Positions 42,824 through 51,943 of a DNA stretch of 64,000 nt are shown piece after piece. Position numbers and translations under genes: made by a program. The DNA is from Mesorhizobium sp. Lineage in GTDB: Bacteria; Pseudomonadota; Alphaproteobacteria; Rhizobiales; Rhizobiaceae. Every line of letters begins with the position of its first letter. Position 1 is the first letter of the stretch. Below the pieces are notes generated by a model. The model had not been told where the DNA came from. It saw nothing but the letters and a program-made list of their open reading frames with translations, and made no database searches. Where the stretch lies: NCBI RefSeq assembly GCF_016793485.1, contig NZ_JAEULZ010000001.1, forward strand, positions 124,001 through 188,000. The letters run 5' to 3'.

Positions 42824-44241
42824 GACTTGGATCGCCTCAGATGGTTGAGCAGGTCGATACGGGTGATGAGGCCGAAGAAGTCGTCGCCGTCGAAGACGAT
42901 CGCGACCTCGTTGCGGTCGAAGACCGGCAGGAGGGCGTCGAGCGTCTGGTCAGCCTGCAGCGTGTGAAGCTCACTGGTCATGGCGGTGCTGACGGGGGCG
43001 TTGAAGCGCTCCCAGCGGCCGTCATACGAGCCTTCGACGCGCGCGAGGATGTCGCTTTCGTCGATGATCCCGACCAGCTTGCCGTCCTCGATGACCGGAA
43101 GCTGTGAGACGTCGGCCCGGCGCATGCGGCCATAGGCGTTGATCAGGCTGTCGCCTGGGCCCACCGTGACCGTGCCGCCTTCGCGGTGCGATCGGGCGAC
43201 GAGATCACGCAGGTCGCCGTGCTGTACCCGCTCGGAAAGGCCCTGCTCGGCAAGCCAGTAATCGTCGAACACCTTGGACAGGTACTTGTTGCCAGAGTCG
43301 CACACGAAGGTAACGACGCGCTTTGGCGTCTTCTGCTCGCGGCAGTATTTTAGGGCCGCGGCAAGCAGCGTTCCCGACGACGAGCCGGCGAGAATGCCTT
43401 CCTTCGACAGCAGGTCGCGCGCTGCAGCCATGCTCTGCCTGTCGGAGATCGAGTAAGCTTTTTTCACCAGCGAGAGGTCCGCGTTCGGCGGGACAAAATC
43501 CTCGCCTATCCCCTCGACCGTCCAGCTTCCGGCTTCGATCAATTCCCCAGTCTTGACAAGAGGCGCCAGCACGGAGCCGATCGGGTCGGCCAGCACCATC
43601 TCCGTCTTTGGCGAGACTTTCGCGAAGAATCGACCCAGCCCCGAGAGTGTGCCGCCGGAGCCGACGCCAACGACGACCGCATCCACATCTCCGTCCAGCT
43701 GTTCCCAGATTTCCGGGCCAGTCGTCGTCTCGTGCGCCACCGGGTTGGCCGGGTTGGCGAACTGGTTGACATAGAAGCTGCCTGGGATCTCCGCCGCGAT
43801 CTTTTCCGCCATGTCCTGATAATATTCGGGGCGGCCCTTGCCGACATCGGAGCGCGTCAGCCGAACCTCGGCGCCGAGAGCGCGAAGGTGCTGAACCTTC
43901 TCGCGCGACATCTTGTCGGGCACGACGAGGATGATGCGGTAGCCCTTGGGAATGCCGACCTGCGCAAGACCGAGCCCGGTATTGCCGGCGGTGGCCTCGA
44001 CGATTGTGCCGCCCTTGGTAAGCTTGCCGGTTTTCTCGGCCTCCGCGATCATCGAAAGCGCGATGCGGTCCTTGATCGAGCCGCCGGGGTTCTGGCTCTC
44101 AAGCTTGATGAACAGCCGGCACAGACCGGTGTCGAATTTCGACAGTTCCACGACCGGCGTCTGGCCGATGAGGTCCAGCACCGATGAATAGGGTGGCTGA
44201 AGGCGGCTGCGCGCCGCGCCCTTGGTCGTCGTCTCGTTCAT
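42820..44241 (-). CDS. Cystathionine beta-synthase with C-terminal CBS-domain pair
   Basis: 473 residues. The catalytic domain has Lys57 in NPGGSIKDR, the substrate loop TAGNTG and the PLP phosphate loop GSGGTLSG. Residues ~340-470 form a tandem CBS pair (DVSQLPVIEDGKLVGIIDE shortened; VAIVFDGDDFFGLITRIDLL), as in regulated CBS enzymes. It condenses serine and homocysteine to cystathionine. It is the first gene of the three-gene cysteine operon; the CBS pair may sense adenosyl ligands. It is divergent from the Gfo/Idh genes beginning at 44494. Confidence 0.92.
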   Translation of the reverse strand: MNETTTKGAARSRLQPPYSSVLDLIGQTPVVELSKFDTGLCRLFIKLESQNPGGSIKDRIALSMIAEAEKTGKLTKGGTIVEATAGNTGLGLAQVGIPKGYRIILVVPDKMSREKVQHLRALGAEVRLTRSDVGKGRPEYYQDMAEKIAAEIPGSFYVNQFANPANPVAHETTTGPEIWEQLDGDVDAVVVGVGSGGTLSGLGRFFAKVSPKTEMVLADPIGSVLAPLVKTGELIEAGSWTVEGIGEDFVPPNADLSLVKKAYSISDRQSMAAARDLLSKEGILAGSSSGTLLAAALKYCREQKTPKRVVTFVCDSGNKYLSKVFDDYWLAEQGLSERVQHGDLRDLVARSHREGGTVTVGPGDSLINAYGRMRRADVSQLPVIEDGKLVGIIDESDILARVEGSYDGRWERFNAPVSTAMTSELHTLQADQTLDALLPVFDRNEVAIVFDGDDFFGLITRIDLLNHLRRSKS

Positions 44242-44321
44242 GTCAGGCTCCAGACGCGGTCCTCGCCCCCGCGCGAACGGAGATATGGCAAATCGCCATC
44301 ATGTTCACGAGAAAAATGAAT

Positions 44322-44343
44322 CCTGATTTCGAGAAAATTCAGG
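44322..44343. promoter_or_regulatory. Imperfect palindrome in the divergent cystathionine synthase / Gfo-Idh intergenic region
   Basis: CCTGATTT at 44322 opposes AATTCAGG ending at 44343 (7 of 8 matching, A/T-rich centre). It sits about 80 bases before the cystathionine beta-synthase start and 150 bases before the Gfo/Idh start. GAGAAAAAT at 44310 also occurs within the palindrome upstream of the SDR at 57085. It could be an operator for either side; nothing more is clear in this 252-base gap. Confidence 0.35.
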
Positions 44344-44493
44344 TCACACTTTCTAGTGAAAACCATGAAGTGCCCTCCGCGTTTCTCACGCGCCACGATC
44401 CAAAGCCAATGCCACGCATAGTCTGCCTCATTGCCGTTTTCCGCCAGTCGTGGTTTGAACACCCATCCAAAAAGCCTTTGGGAGGAAAGACGA

Positions 44494-45570
44494 ATGGCAA
44501 AATGGAAGGTGGCGGGGGTCAATTTCGATCACATCCACATGGGTGACCTCCTGCGCGAAGTCCACAACCATCCGGACGCGGAGATCGTCGGTATCTGCGA
44601 TGTCGACCCCGGGCGCATGCAGGACGCGATCGACAATTTCGGCATACCTGCCGACCGGGTCTATACCGACCTGGAGAAATGCCTAGCGGAGACGAAGCCA
44701 GACCTCGTCATTCTGTGCCCTGCGACCGCCGAACACGCTGACTGGGTCGAACGTGTCGCGCCTGCGGGCGTTCACGTCCTCATGGAAAAGCCATTCGCGG
44801 CATCGATCGCCGACGCCGACCGCATGATCGCGGCTGTCGAGAAGACCGGCAAGCTGCTGGCCATTAATTGGCCACTTGCCTGGTACCCGGCACACCGCAC
44901 CGCAAAGCGGTTGGTCGACGAGGGCACCATCGGGGATGTCATTGAGGTGCATTTTTACGACGGCAACCGTGGCCCGCTGTACCATCTCGCCGACAAGGTC
45001 GAGGTCAGCGACGAGGATGTCATCAAGGGCAAGCCGCATTCCTGGTTCTACAAGGAGTCGGCCGGCGGCGGCAGCATGCTGGATTACGTCGGCTATGGCG
45101 TCACGCTCGGAACCTGGTTCCTGAACGGGGAAGCGCCAATCGAGGTGACCTGCGTGATGGACGAACCTGAAGGCCTTGAGGTTGACGAGCACTCCGTCAC
45201 CGTCTGTCGGTACAAGAGCGGCCTGTCCAAGTTCGAAACCCGCTGGGGCACTTTCACAGACCCGTGGACGCTACAGCCTCAGCCGAAATGCGGCTTCGTG
45301 CTGGTCGGTACCAAGGGCACCATTTCCAGCTACGATTTCGAACCTCATGTGACGGTGCAGACACGCGAGCGACGGGAACAGCACACCGTCCCAGTCGACA
45401 CGTTGCAGGCACCGCGCCGCTCGCCCGTCGAATATGTTTTACACCTGCTCGAAAGCGGCGAGGCGATTTCCGGTCCGCTCGACCCGAAACTGGCGCGCGT
45501 CGGCCAGCAAATCACCGACAGCGCGGTCCTGTCCGCGCGCGAGAAGCGCACAGTGAGGTTGCTGCCATGA
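44494..45570 (+). CDS. Gfo/Idh/MocA family oxidoreductase
   Basis: 358 residues. The N-terminus WKVAGVNFDHIHMGDLLRE departs from the usual GxGxxG (GVNFDH), like members that act on their substrate with a tightly held or unusual cofactor site. The EKP motif is present in LMEKPFAAS. The substrate domain includes NWPLAWYPAHRT and GGGSMLDYVGYGVTL. ATG 44494 follows GGGAGG by eight bases. The stop overlaps the next gene (ATGA), so two Gfo/Idh/MocA proteins are made together, which suggests a paired or complexed function on one sugar. Confidence 0.88.
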   Translation: MAKWKVAGVNFDHIHMGDLLREVHNHPDAEIVGICDVDPGRMQDAIDNFGIPADRVYTDLEKCLAETKPDLVILCPATAEHADWVERVAPAGVHVLMEKPFAASIADADRMIAAVEKTGKLLAINWPLAWYPAHRTAKRLVDEGTIGDVIEVHFYDGNRGPLYHLADKVEVSDEDVIKGKPHSWFYKESAGGGSMLDYVGYGVTLGTWFLNGEAPIEVTCVMDEPEGLEVDEHSVTVCRYKSGLSKFETRWGTFTDPWTLQPQPKCGFVLVGTKGTISSYDFEPHVTVQTRERREQHTVPVDTLQAPRRSPVEYVLHLLESGEAISGPLDPKLARVGQQITDSAVLSAREKRTVRLLP

Positions 45571-46688
45571 GCAAGGACGATCTTCCAGCGGAAAGCGACT
45601 ACGCGCTTGTGGGCAAGGCGCTCCCTGAGATTGCCGCGGCAGACCTGCCCTACAAGCCGCCGATGCCGAAGACCTATCGGCCCAAGATTGCGCTCGTCGG
45701 GGCAGGCGGCATTTCGTTTGCGCATCTCGACGCGTATCGCCGCGCCGGGCTGGACGTTGCCGCTGTCATGTCGCGGACGCAATCGCGGGCCGAGACGCGG
45801 CGCGACGAGTTCTATCCTGACGCCGTCGCGACCGACGACTTCGACAGCCTGCTGAAGCGCGACGACATCGAGGTATTCGACATCACACCGCATCCGCACC
45901 AGCGCGTGCCCCTGATCGAGGCTGCGCTAAAGGCAGGCAAGCATGTGTTGTCGCAAAAGCCTTTCGTCACCGACCTCGATACGGGCGAACGACTGGTCGA
46001 ATTGGCTGACCGGCATGGTGTGAAGCTGGCGGTCAACCAGAACGGACGCTGGGCGCCACATTTCGCCTACATACGCGAGGCGGTACGGGCCGGCTTGATC
46101 GGCGATGTCGTCTCGTCCCATACGGCAGTCCATTGGGATCACAGCTGGATCGGCGGAACCAGCTTCGAGGATCTGGAGGACCTGATCTTTTTCGATTTCG
46201 CCGTTCACTGGTTCGACTTCTTGTCGAGCTTGATCGGGTCGCGGGCGACCAGCGTTTATGCAACCCGCAACCGGGCTTCCAGCCAGTCCGTGAGGCCGCC
46301 GCTGCTTGCGCAGGCGATGGTGGCCTTCGACGGCGGCCAGGCGTCGCTGGTGTTCGACGCCGCGATCAAGCACGGTCCCCTCGACACCACCTTCGTCGGC
46401 GGCACCAAAGGCAGCCTTGCCAGCGCAGGCCCGAATCTCGGCGAACAAGCGGTTACGCTGACGACCGACGACGGGGTGGCGCGGCCGAAGCTGGAGGGAG
46501 CGTGGTTCAACGACGGCTTTGCCGGCACCATGGGCGAATTGCTGGTCGCGGTGGAGGAAAAGCGCGAGCCGCTCAACGGCGCGCGCGGCAATCTCGATAG
46601 CCTGGCGCTCTGCTTCGCTGCCATAAAATCGGCACACACCGGACAGGCCGTGAAGCCGGGAACGGTGAGGAAAGTGCCGGGGCTTTAG
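45567..46688 (+). CDS. Gfo/Idh/MocA family oxidoreductase with QKP motif
   Basis: 373 residues with a ~40-residue N-terminal extension before the Rossmann motif VGAGGISFAHL. The usual EKP is QKP (LSQKPFVTD), keeping the catalytic Lys but losing the Glu. The substrate-domain segment FFDFAVHWFDFLSSLIG has the conserved Asp and His. Start overlaps the previous stop (ATGA). It probably works on the same pathway as its neighbour. It converges on the mutarotase-fold gene, separated by a small hairpin. Confidence 0.88.
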   Translation: MSKDDLPAESDYALVGKALPEIAAADLPYKPPMPKTYRPKIALVGAGGISFAHLDAYRRAGLDVAAVMSRTQSRAETRRDEFYPDAVATDDFDSLLKRDDIEVFDITPHPHQRVPLIEAALKAGKHVLSQKPFVTDLDTGERLVELADRHGVKLAVNQNGRWAPHFAYIREAVRAGLIGDVVSSHTAVHWDHSWIGGTSFEDLEDLIFFDFAVHWFDFLSSLIGSRATSVYATRNRASSQSVRPPLLAQAMVAFDGGQASLVFDAAIKHGPLDTTFVGGTKGSLASAGPNLGEQAVTLTTDDGVARPKLEGAWFNDGFAGTMGELLVAVEEKREPLNGARGNLDSLALCFAAIKSAHTGQAVKPGTVRKVPGL

Positions 46689-46699
46689 GGCTCCGTTTG

Positions 46700-46717
46700 C
46701 CTGCTCGTTGAAGCAGG
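46700..46717. terminator. Hairpin between converging Gfo/Idh and mutarotase-fold genes
   Basis: CCTGCT (46700-46705) and AGCAGG (46712-46717) pair with a 6-base loop in the 31-base gap between the two converging stops. It may end transcription in both directions. Confidence 0.4.
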
Positions 46718-46719
46718 AG

Positions 46720-47808
46720 CTATCCCTCCAGGAAGGCCAGGTCGCAGGGTACAACCTGCGACTTGCCTTTTGCGTCCGTCACCTCGATCCCGCCATCGAC
46801 TGCCATGACGCTCGCAATCGCCGCATCACCGTTCCACGGCACCGAGCCTATGATGTGGCGCACCTCGGCGACGCCATTGGGCCGCAGCGAAAGCCCGGTT
46901 GGCACGCCGGCGACGTCGAGCGGGTTGGGAGTCTGGCTCATCGAGACGCCGAGCATTTTGCGGTTCAGACCTTCCTCGACTCCGAGGCAGCCGGTATGGC
47001 GACCGTTCCAAGGCGCGTAGTCGCGGCCGCCATTGGAGAACCAGAGCTTTGTCATCGACAATCGCGCCGGATTGCGCAGGCTGATGAACAGGTCGCCTTC
47101 CTTTTCGCGAGCCACCGTAGTCCAGCCGAGCGGACTGCCATCGGCTTCGACGCCGATGACGAAATCCTCGTGGCGAGAGGCGAAGGGATAGCGCGTCAGG
47201 TCGGCCTCGCCTCCGCCTGCAAGTGGGAAATGCGTCGGGTCCGTTGATTTCGCCGGCGAGCCGAGCAGCGAGCGCCCGCGCGCAGGATCGGTTTCGAGCG
47301 GCGTGACCGGTGTTTCCCACCAGCGTTTCGGCGAAAAACTCAGGCGGCCGCCGTTCGGCAGCGACACCATGGCATGGTTTGCGACTGCCATGCGGTCGGC
47401 CTCGCCTCCGGTGAAGACGTGGCGCTGGTAGAGGAAGGGATGGCCGTCGATGAGACGCAGTTCCTTGACGAGGTCCGCACCCATCGCCTTGCGGTCGAGC
47501 CGGAAGCGCGCGACCGTCTCGTTTCCTTTCCGCTCGGTACCGAGATGAGTCCAGGTCGTGTTGGCCGGCCAGCCGTGGCCCGGCGCCTTGTCGGCCGATG
47601 CATCGCCGAAGGGAGCGCAGAAGAAATCGCCGGCCAGCCCGCCCAGGTGTGGTGCGGCGTCCTCCGGCATATCCTGACCATACCACGGCGCCTTGTGCAG
47701 CATTGAGATGGTGCGGCCTTCGCGTGCCACGAGGAGTTCGGGGATCATCCCGTAGAGCAGGTCAAGCTTGACCCTTATGCCATCTGCCTCAAGCTCGATC
47801 TGGGCCAT
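46720..47808 (-). CDS. Aldose-1-epimerase-like protein (galactose mutarotase-like fold)
   Basis: 362 residues, beta-rich and without a signal peptide. PGHGWPANTTWTHLG resembles the HG-containing active-site strand of DUF4432/aldose-1-epimerase proteins, and ERKGNETVARFRLDRK, FLYQRHVFTGG and WNGRHTGCLGVEEG fit the repeated beta-sandwich pattern. Such proteins bind sugars or 3-keto sugars and may epimerise or cleave them; catalytic residues cannot be fixed from sequence here. It is transcribed divergently from the Gfo/Idh gene at 48029. GGAGG precedes the ATG at 47808. The fold assignment is moderate. Confidence 0.6.
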   Translation of the reverse strand: MAQIELEADGIRVKLDLLYGMIPELLVAREGRTISMLHKAPWYGQDMPEDAAPHLGGLAGDFFCAPFGDASADKAPGHGWPANTTWTHLGTERKGNETVARFRLDRKAMGADLVKELRLIDGHPFLYQRHVFTGGEADRMAVANHAMVSLPNGGRLSFSPKRWWETPVTPLETDPARGRSLLGSPAKSTDPTHFPLAGGGEADLTRYPFASRHEDFVIGVEADGSPLGWTTVAREKEGDLFISLRNPARLSMTKLWFSNGGRDYAPWNGRHTGCLGVEEGLNRKMLGVSMSQTPNPLDVAGVPTGLSLRPNGVAEVRHIIGSVPWNGDAAIASVMAVDGGIEVTDAKGKSQVVPCDLAFLEG

Positions 47809-48028
47809 TTTCCGACTGTCCTCCGCTTGCGATTCGATAACCGCGTATGCGACGGATTTCTACCCGGTCGGGCCGTCGACGACAAACGGTTCAAAACGAA
47901 TTTGGAATTAAAGTTTCATTTCTTGACTATTGGAAATTTTCGTGCGGTATTTCGATTGTTTGAGGTTGGGAGGACTTTCGCGCAAAGCCCCTTGTGGTCA
48001 CGCGATTCCCAAAGAATGAAGGGTTGGC

Positions 48029-49216
48029 ATGGTCTACGCTACCGGTGACGGGATCGGTCCGCGGCGCTTGCGCGTCGGCATGGTCGGCGGCGGCCGCAAC
48101 GCCTTCATCGGTGCGGTCCACCGCATGGCGCTCAGGCTCGACGATCGAGCCGAGCTTGTGGCCGGCGCGCTGTCCTCCGACCCTGAAAATGCAAAGCTTT
48201 CCGGACTTGATATTGGCATCGCCGAGGACCGCGCCTATTCCGACTACCACGCGATGGCCAAGGCGGAGGCGAAGCGCCCCGACGGCATCGAAGCGGTCGT
48301 TATCGTCACACCGAACCATCTCCATGCGCCCGTGGCCCGCGCGTTCCTCGAGGCAGGAATCGACGTCATCTGCGACAAGCCGCTTTCAGCGAGCCTGAAG
48401 GAAGCCGAGGAGCTAGCGGCGTTAGCGAAAAGGTCGGGCCTCGTCTTTGCCGTTACGCTGAACAACACTGGCTATGCCATGGTGCGCCATGCGCGCGAAC
48501 TGGTTGCATCGGGGGCGCTGGGCGCCATCCGAATCGTGCGGGCGGAGTATATCCAGGACTGGCTGACGCTGCCGATCGACGCCGACGGCCAGAAGCAGGC
48601 CGAGTGGCGCACCGATCCCGCTCGGGCCGGGCGCTCAGCCTGTCTCGCCGACATCGGTGTTCACGCCTTCAGCCTCGCGCAGTTCGTGTCAGGCATGGTC
48701 CCGTCCGAGGTCGCCGCGGATCTCACCACTTTCGTGCCCGGTCGCAGGTTGGATGATAATGCCCATGTGCTGATGCGCTATGCGTCCGGTGCCCGTGGCG
48801 TACTCGTCGCCAGCCAGGTGTCGCCCGGCAACTACAACCGCCTGTCGGTCAAGGTCTACGGCGACAAGGCCGGACTGGAATGGCACGGACACGAGCCCGA
48901 ATACCTGCGTTTCTGCGAATTCGGTAAACCTCACGTGATTTTGACCAGGGGTGGAGCCGAGGTCGGCGGCGAGGCAGCGCGCGTCTCGCGTATGCCCGCC
49001 GAACACCCGGAAGGCTACGTCGAGGGCTTTGGCAATCTGTATCGTGACGCTATCGCGCTGATCTCGACACGGCGGAACGGCGCGGCAGCCGACGCCTCAC
49101 TCACCGGGTTGGTGCCTTCCATTGAGGAGGGACTGATCGGGATGCGCTTCATAGAGGCATCGGTCGATAGCCATGAGGCGGGAGGTGTCTGGACACCGAT
49201 CGTCGCGCAACGCTAG
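48029..49216 (+). CDS. Gfo/Idh/MocA family oxidoreductase with DKP motif
   Basis: 395 residues. Rossmann motif MVGGGRNAFIGAVHR (the spacing of the larger glycoside/inositol-dehydrogenase-like members), DKP instead of EKP (ICDKPLSAS), and a catalytic segment ADIGVHAFSLAQFV with Asp and His. It precedes a complete sugar ABC importer (83 bases to the binding-protein start), so it probably oxidises the imported sugar. Similar dehydrogenases convert glycosides to 3-keto derivatives. Confidence 0.88.
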   Translation: MVYATGDGIGPRRLRVGMVGGGRNAFIGAVHRMALRLDDRAELVAGALSSDPENAKLSGLDIGIAEDRAYSDYHAMAKAEAKRPDGIEAVVIVTPNHLHAPVARAFLEAGIDVICDKPLSASLKEAEELAALAKRSGLVFAVTLNNTGYAMVRHARELVASGALGAIRIVRAEYIQDWLTLPIDADGQKQAEWRTDPARAGRSACLADIGVHAFSLAQFVSGMVPSEVAADLTTFVPGRRLDDNAHVLMRYASGARGVLVASQVSPGNYNRLSVKVYGDKAGLEWHGHEPEYLRFCEFGKPHVILTRGGAEVGGEAARVSRMPAEHPEGYVEGFGNLYRDAIALISTRRNGAAADASLTGLVPSIEEGLIGMRFIEASVDSHEAGGVWTPIVAQR

Positions 49217-49298
49217 AACAGCTTCACAACGACCGGGAGGGCGTCTGACGGCTCGTATTGAGGACCAGTACGCAAACTATCGTTACAGGGAGAAGGCA

Positions 49299-50324
49299 AT
49301 GAAGGTATTGAAGACATTGGGGCTGGCGGCGCTCGGTGCCACCATGCTCGGCGGCGTGGCAGCCGCGCAGGAATATACGATCGGTGTTTCCAACACCGTG
49401 CAGGGCAATGGCTGGCGTGAGGAAATGATCTGCGCGATCAAGGCGCAGGCGCTCGCATCCGGCAAGGTCAAGTCGCTGAATATCGCCCACCGCAACACCG
49501 ACGCTGCCGGTCAGCTCGAGGACCTGCGCAACCTGATCAGCGCCAAGGTCGACGCCATTGTCGTCAACCCGGCCGATCCTGCAGGCATCCAGGCCGCACT
49601 CGCCGAGGCAACCGCGGCTGGCATCACTGTCGTTGCGGTTGACCAGACTGTCACCGAGCCAACGGCCTATATCGTCTCCAATGACCAGGAGACGTACGGC
49701 TATGTCGGCGCCAAGTGGCTGTTTGAAACGCTTGGCGGCAAGGGCAGCGTCGTCTACATGCGCGGCGCAGCCGGCGCTTCTGGCGACACTGATCGCGACA
49801 AGGGCTTCAAGCGCGCGCTGGCCGAGTTCCCGGACATCAAGGTTGTTCAGGAGACCTTCACTGGCTGGCAGCAGGACCAGGGCAAGCAGCAGATCCTCGA
49901 CTTCATCGCAACAGGCGTGCCGTTCGACGGCATCTGGACGTCCGGTATCGACAACGTGATCGTCGATGCCTTGGTCGAGTCGCAGGCACCGCTGGTTCCG
50001 GTCGTCGGCTCTGACAACGCTGGCTTCGTTGCCCAGTTGAACTCGGTCGAGGGGCTGAAGGGTGTTGCGGTTACCAATCCGGGTTCGATCGGCGCTGCTG
50101 GCGTGACGCTCGCGATCCAGATTCTGGACGGAAAGAAGCCTGACGGTCAGACCGTTCTGGTGACGCCGGAAGCCTGGGAAAACGTCACCGACGCGGGCAA
50201 GGAAAAGCTGAAGGCGGCCGCTGACCCGGCGCTTTCACCGGAATGGCCGGTGTCGATCTCGATTCCGGGCTGGACCACCTACACCAAGGACCAGATCGTC
50301 GCCTGTAAAGGCCCCGGCGAATAA
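49299..50324 (+). CDS. Periplasmic sugar-binding protein of CUT2 ABC transporter
   Basis: 341 residues. Signal peptide KVLKTLGLAALGATMLGGV with cleavage near AAAQE. The mature type I binding fold has YTIGVSNTVQGNGWREEM, VDAIVVNPADPAGI and VVGSDNAGFVAQL. ATG 49299 was preferred over a longer frame because the signal peptide begins there and GGGAG is just upstream. It is the first component of the second sugar importer; a 14-bp hairpin (50347-50378) separates it from the ATPase gene. Confidence 0.92.
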   Translation: MKVLKTLGLAALGATMLGGVAAAQEYTIGVSNTVQGNGWREEMICAIKAQALASGKVKSLNIAHRNTDAAGQLEDLRNLISAKVDAIVVNPADPAGIQAALAEATAAGITVVAVDQTVTEPTAYIVSNDQETYGYVGAKWLFETLGGKGSVVYMRGAAGASGDTDRDKGFKRALAEFPDIKVVQETFTGWQQDQGKQQILDFIATGVPFDGIWTSGIDNVIVDALVESQAPLVPVVGSDNAGFVAQLNSVEGLKGVAVTNPGSIGAAGVTLAIQILDGKKPDGQTVLVTPEAWENVTDAGKEKLKAAADPALSPEWPVSISIPGWTTYTKDQIVACKGPGE

Positions 50325-50346
50325 TCGCCTGACCTGAACTGAAGAG

Positions 50347-50378
50347 CGGGGACGACGGGCATTTGCCTGCCGTCCCCG
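50347..50378. other. Hairpin between binding-protein and ATPase genes
   Basis: The arms 50347-50360 and 50365-50378 pair over 14 positions with one mismatch and one G-U pair, leaving the loop ATTT. No T-run follows. As with the hairpin at 29435, it probably stabilises the binding-protein mRNA and reduces expression of the membrane parts. Confidence 0.6.
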
Positions 50379-50404
50379 TCACGTAACTGGGGATAGGGTC
50401 GGAC

Positions 50405-51943
50405 TTGGCCGAACAACCGCTTCTTGAAGCCACGGGGGTGGCAAAGCGTTATGGCGCGGTTTCGGCGCTTAAGAACGCATCGCTGACAGTGCTGCCCGGC
50501 GAGGTGCATGCGCTTATGGGCGCGAACGGCGCGGGCAAGTCGACGCTGGTCAAGATTCTCACCGGCGCCATCTCATCGAACGCGGGACGTATTCTCGTGC
50601 GCGGCCAGGAGCGCGACATCCGCTCCCCCGCCAAGGCGAGGCTGGCCGGGCTGGTGCCGGTCTATCAGGAACCATCGCTAATCCCCGATCTCGACGTACT
50701 GTCCAACCTGCGGCTGACACGGACGCCTGTCGAGCCATTCCGCGAATGGATCAAAGAGCTCGGCGTGCCTGACCTCGACTTGCGCGAGCTGGCACGCGAC
50801 GTGCCGCTGGCGATCCAGCGCGTGCTTGACCTGGCACGCGCGCTCGCGGTCGAACCTGACGTGATGCTGTTGGATGAAATGACGGCCGCACTGCCGGCCA
50901 ACCTCGCCGAGCGCGTGCTGGATGTCGTCAAGCGACAGAGCCAGACGGGCCGCTCGGTGATCTTTATCTCGCATCGTTTCGTGGAGATCGCGGCACTCTG
51001 TGATCGCGCGACCGTGCTGCGTGATGGCGAGACCGTCGGCGTCGTCGACATCGCGCCGGGCATCGAGGAACGCATCGTCGAGTTGATGCTCGGTGCAAAG
51101 GTCGAAAAGAAACGGGTCGCGCTGAAAGAGGCCAACGAGGAACTGGCCGGCCACGCCGGCAGCACTCGTATCGCTGTCCGCAACCTGAAGGTCGGCACGA
51201 AACTGCATGACGTCTCGTTCGACCTGAAAGACGGCGAGGTGGCAGGCGTCGTTGCGTTGGAGGGCCAAGGCCAGGACGAGCTTTTCGCCGCGCTTGCCGG
51301 GTCGATCCGGCCGGATGGCGGCACGATCGAGGTCGACGGCAAGCCGGCTCAATTCCATCATCCCGTCGACGCCGTGGAACAGGGCATCGCCTATGTGCCT
51401 GGCGATCGTACGGAAGCGCTGGCTATGCAGCAGTCGGTACGCGAGAACATCGCGCTGCCGTTTTCCGCCGCTTTCCGCAACTGGGGGCCGATCCGCATGG
51501 CGCGTGAGGGGGCGACCGTGCAGAACGCCATCGAGCGGCTGCAGATCGACACGCGTGCGCAGCGCGAGGTGCAGCGACTTTCCGGAGGCAACCAGCAGAA
51601 GGTGACCATCGCGCGCTGGATCGCCGCGGATGCGCGTACGCTGCTGTGCTTCGATCCGACTCGCGGCATTGATGTCGGCACCAAGCAGGAAATCTACAAG
51701 CTGCTGAGGCAACTCGCCGAGCAGGGCAAGTCCGTCCTTTTCTACACCTCAGAGCTCGAGGAAGTGCAACTTGTCTGCGATCGAGCGATCGTCATCTTCG
51801 GCGGCAAGGTGGTGGACATATTACCGGTCCAGATTGCAGATGAAGCGGCGCTGACACGCGCAGCGTATGGGTTGTCGCGCGACAGCAAGGCGGAAGTTGG
51901 TGTTCTGGCCGAACCTCATTCCGCGCCGGAGGCTCATCCATGA
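50405..51943 (+). CDS. Sugar ABC transporter double ATPase (CUT2) with degenerate motifs
   Basis: 512 residues from TTG 50405. Domain 1: Walker A GANGAGKST intact, Walker B VMLLDEMTAAL, but the LSGGQ signature is replaced by VPLAIQR. Domain 2: Walker A is lost (ALEGQGQDE), the signature LSGGNQQK is intact, and Walker B reads LLCFDPTRGID, shifting the Asp-Glu pair to Phe-Asp. The two half-sites therefore complement: one intact composite ATP site may form from Walker A of domain 1 and the signature of domain 2. Overlaps the permease gene by ATGA. Substrate presumed to be the sugar handled by the neighbouring dehydrogenases. Confidence 0.9.
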   Translation: MAEQPLLEATGVAKRYGAVSALKNASLTVLPGEVHALMGANGAGKSTLVKILTGAISSNAGRILVRGQERDIRSPAKARLAGLVPVYQEPSLIPDLDVLSNLRLTRTPVEPFREWIKELGVPDLDLRELARDVPLAIQRVLDLARALAVEPDVMLLDEMTAALPANLAERVLDVVKRQSQTGRSVIFISHRFVEIAALCDRATVLRDGETVGVVDIAPGIEERIVELMLGAKVEKKRVALKEANEELAGHAGSTRIAVRNLKVGTKLHDVSFDLKDGEVAGVVALEGQGQDELFAALAGSIRPDGGTIEVDGKPAQFHHPVDAVEQGIAYVPGDRTEALAMQQSVRENIALPFSAAFRNWGPIRMAREGATVQNAIERLQIDTRAQREVQRLSGGNQQKVTIARWIAADARTLLCFDPTRGIDVGTKQEIYKLLRQLAEQGKSVLFYTSELEEVQLVCDRAIVIFGGKVVDILPVQIADEAALTRAAYGLSRDSKAEVGVLAEPHSAPEAHP

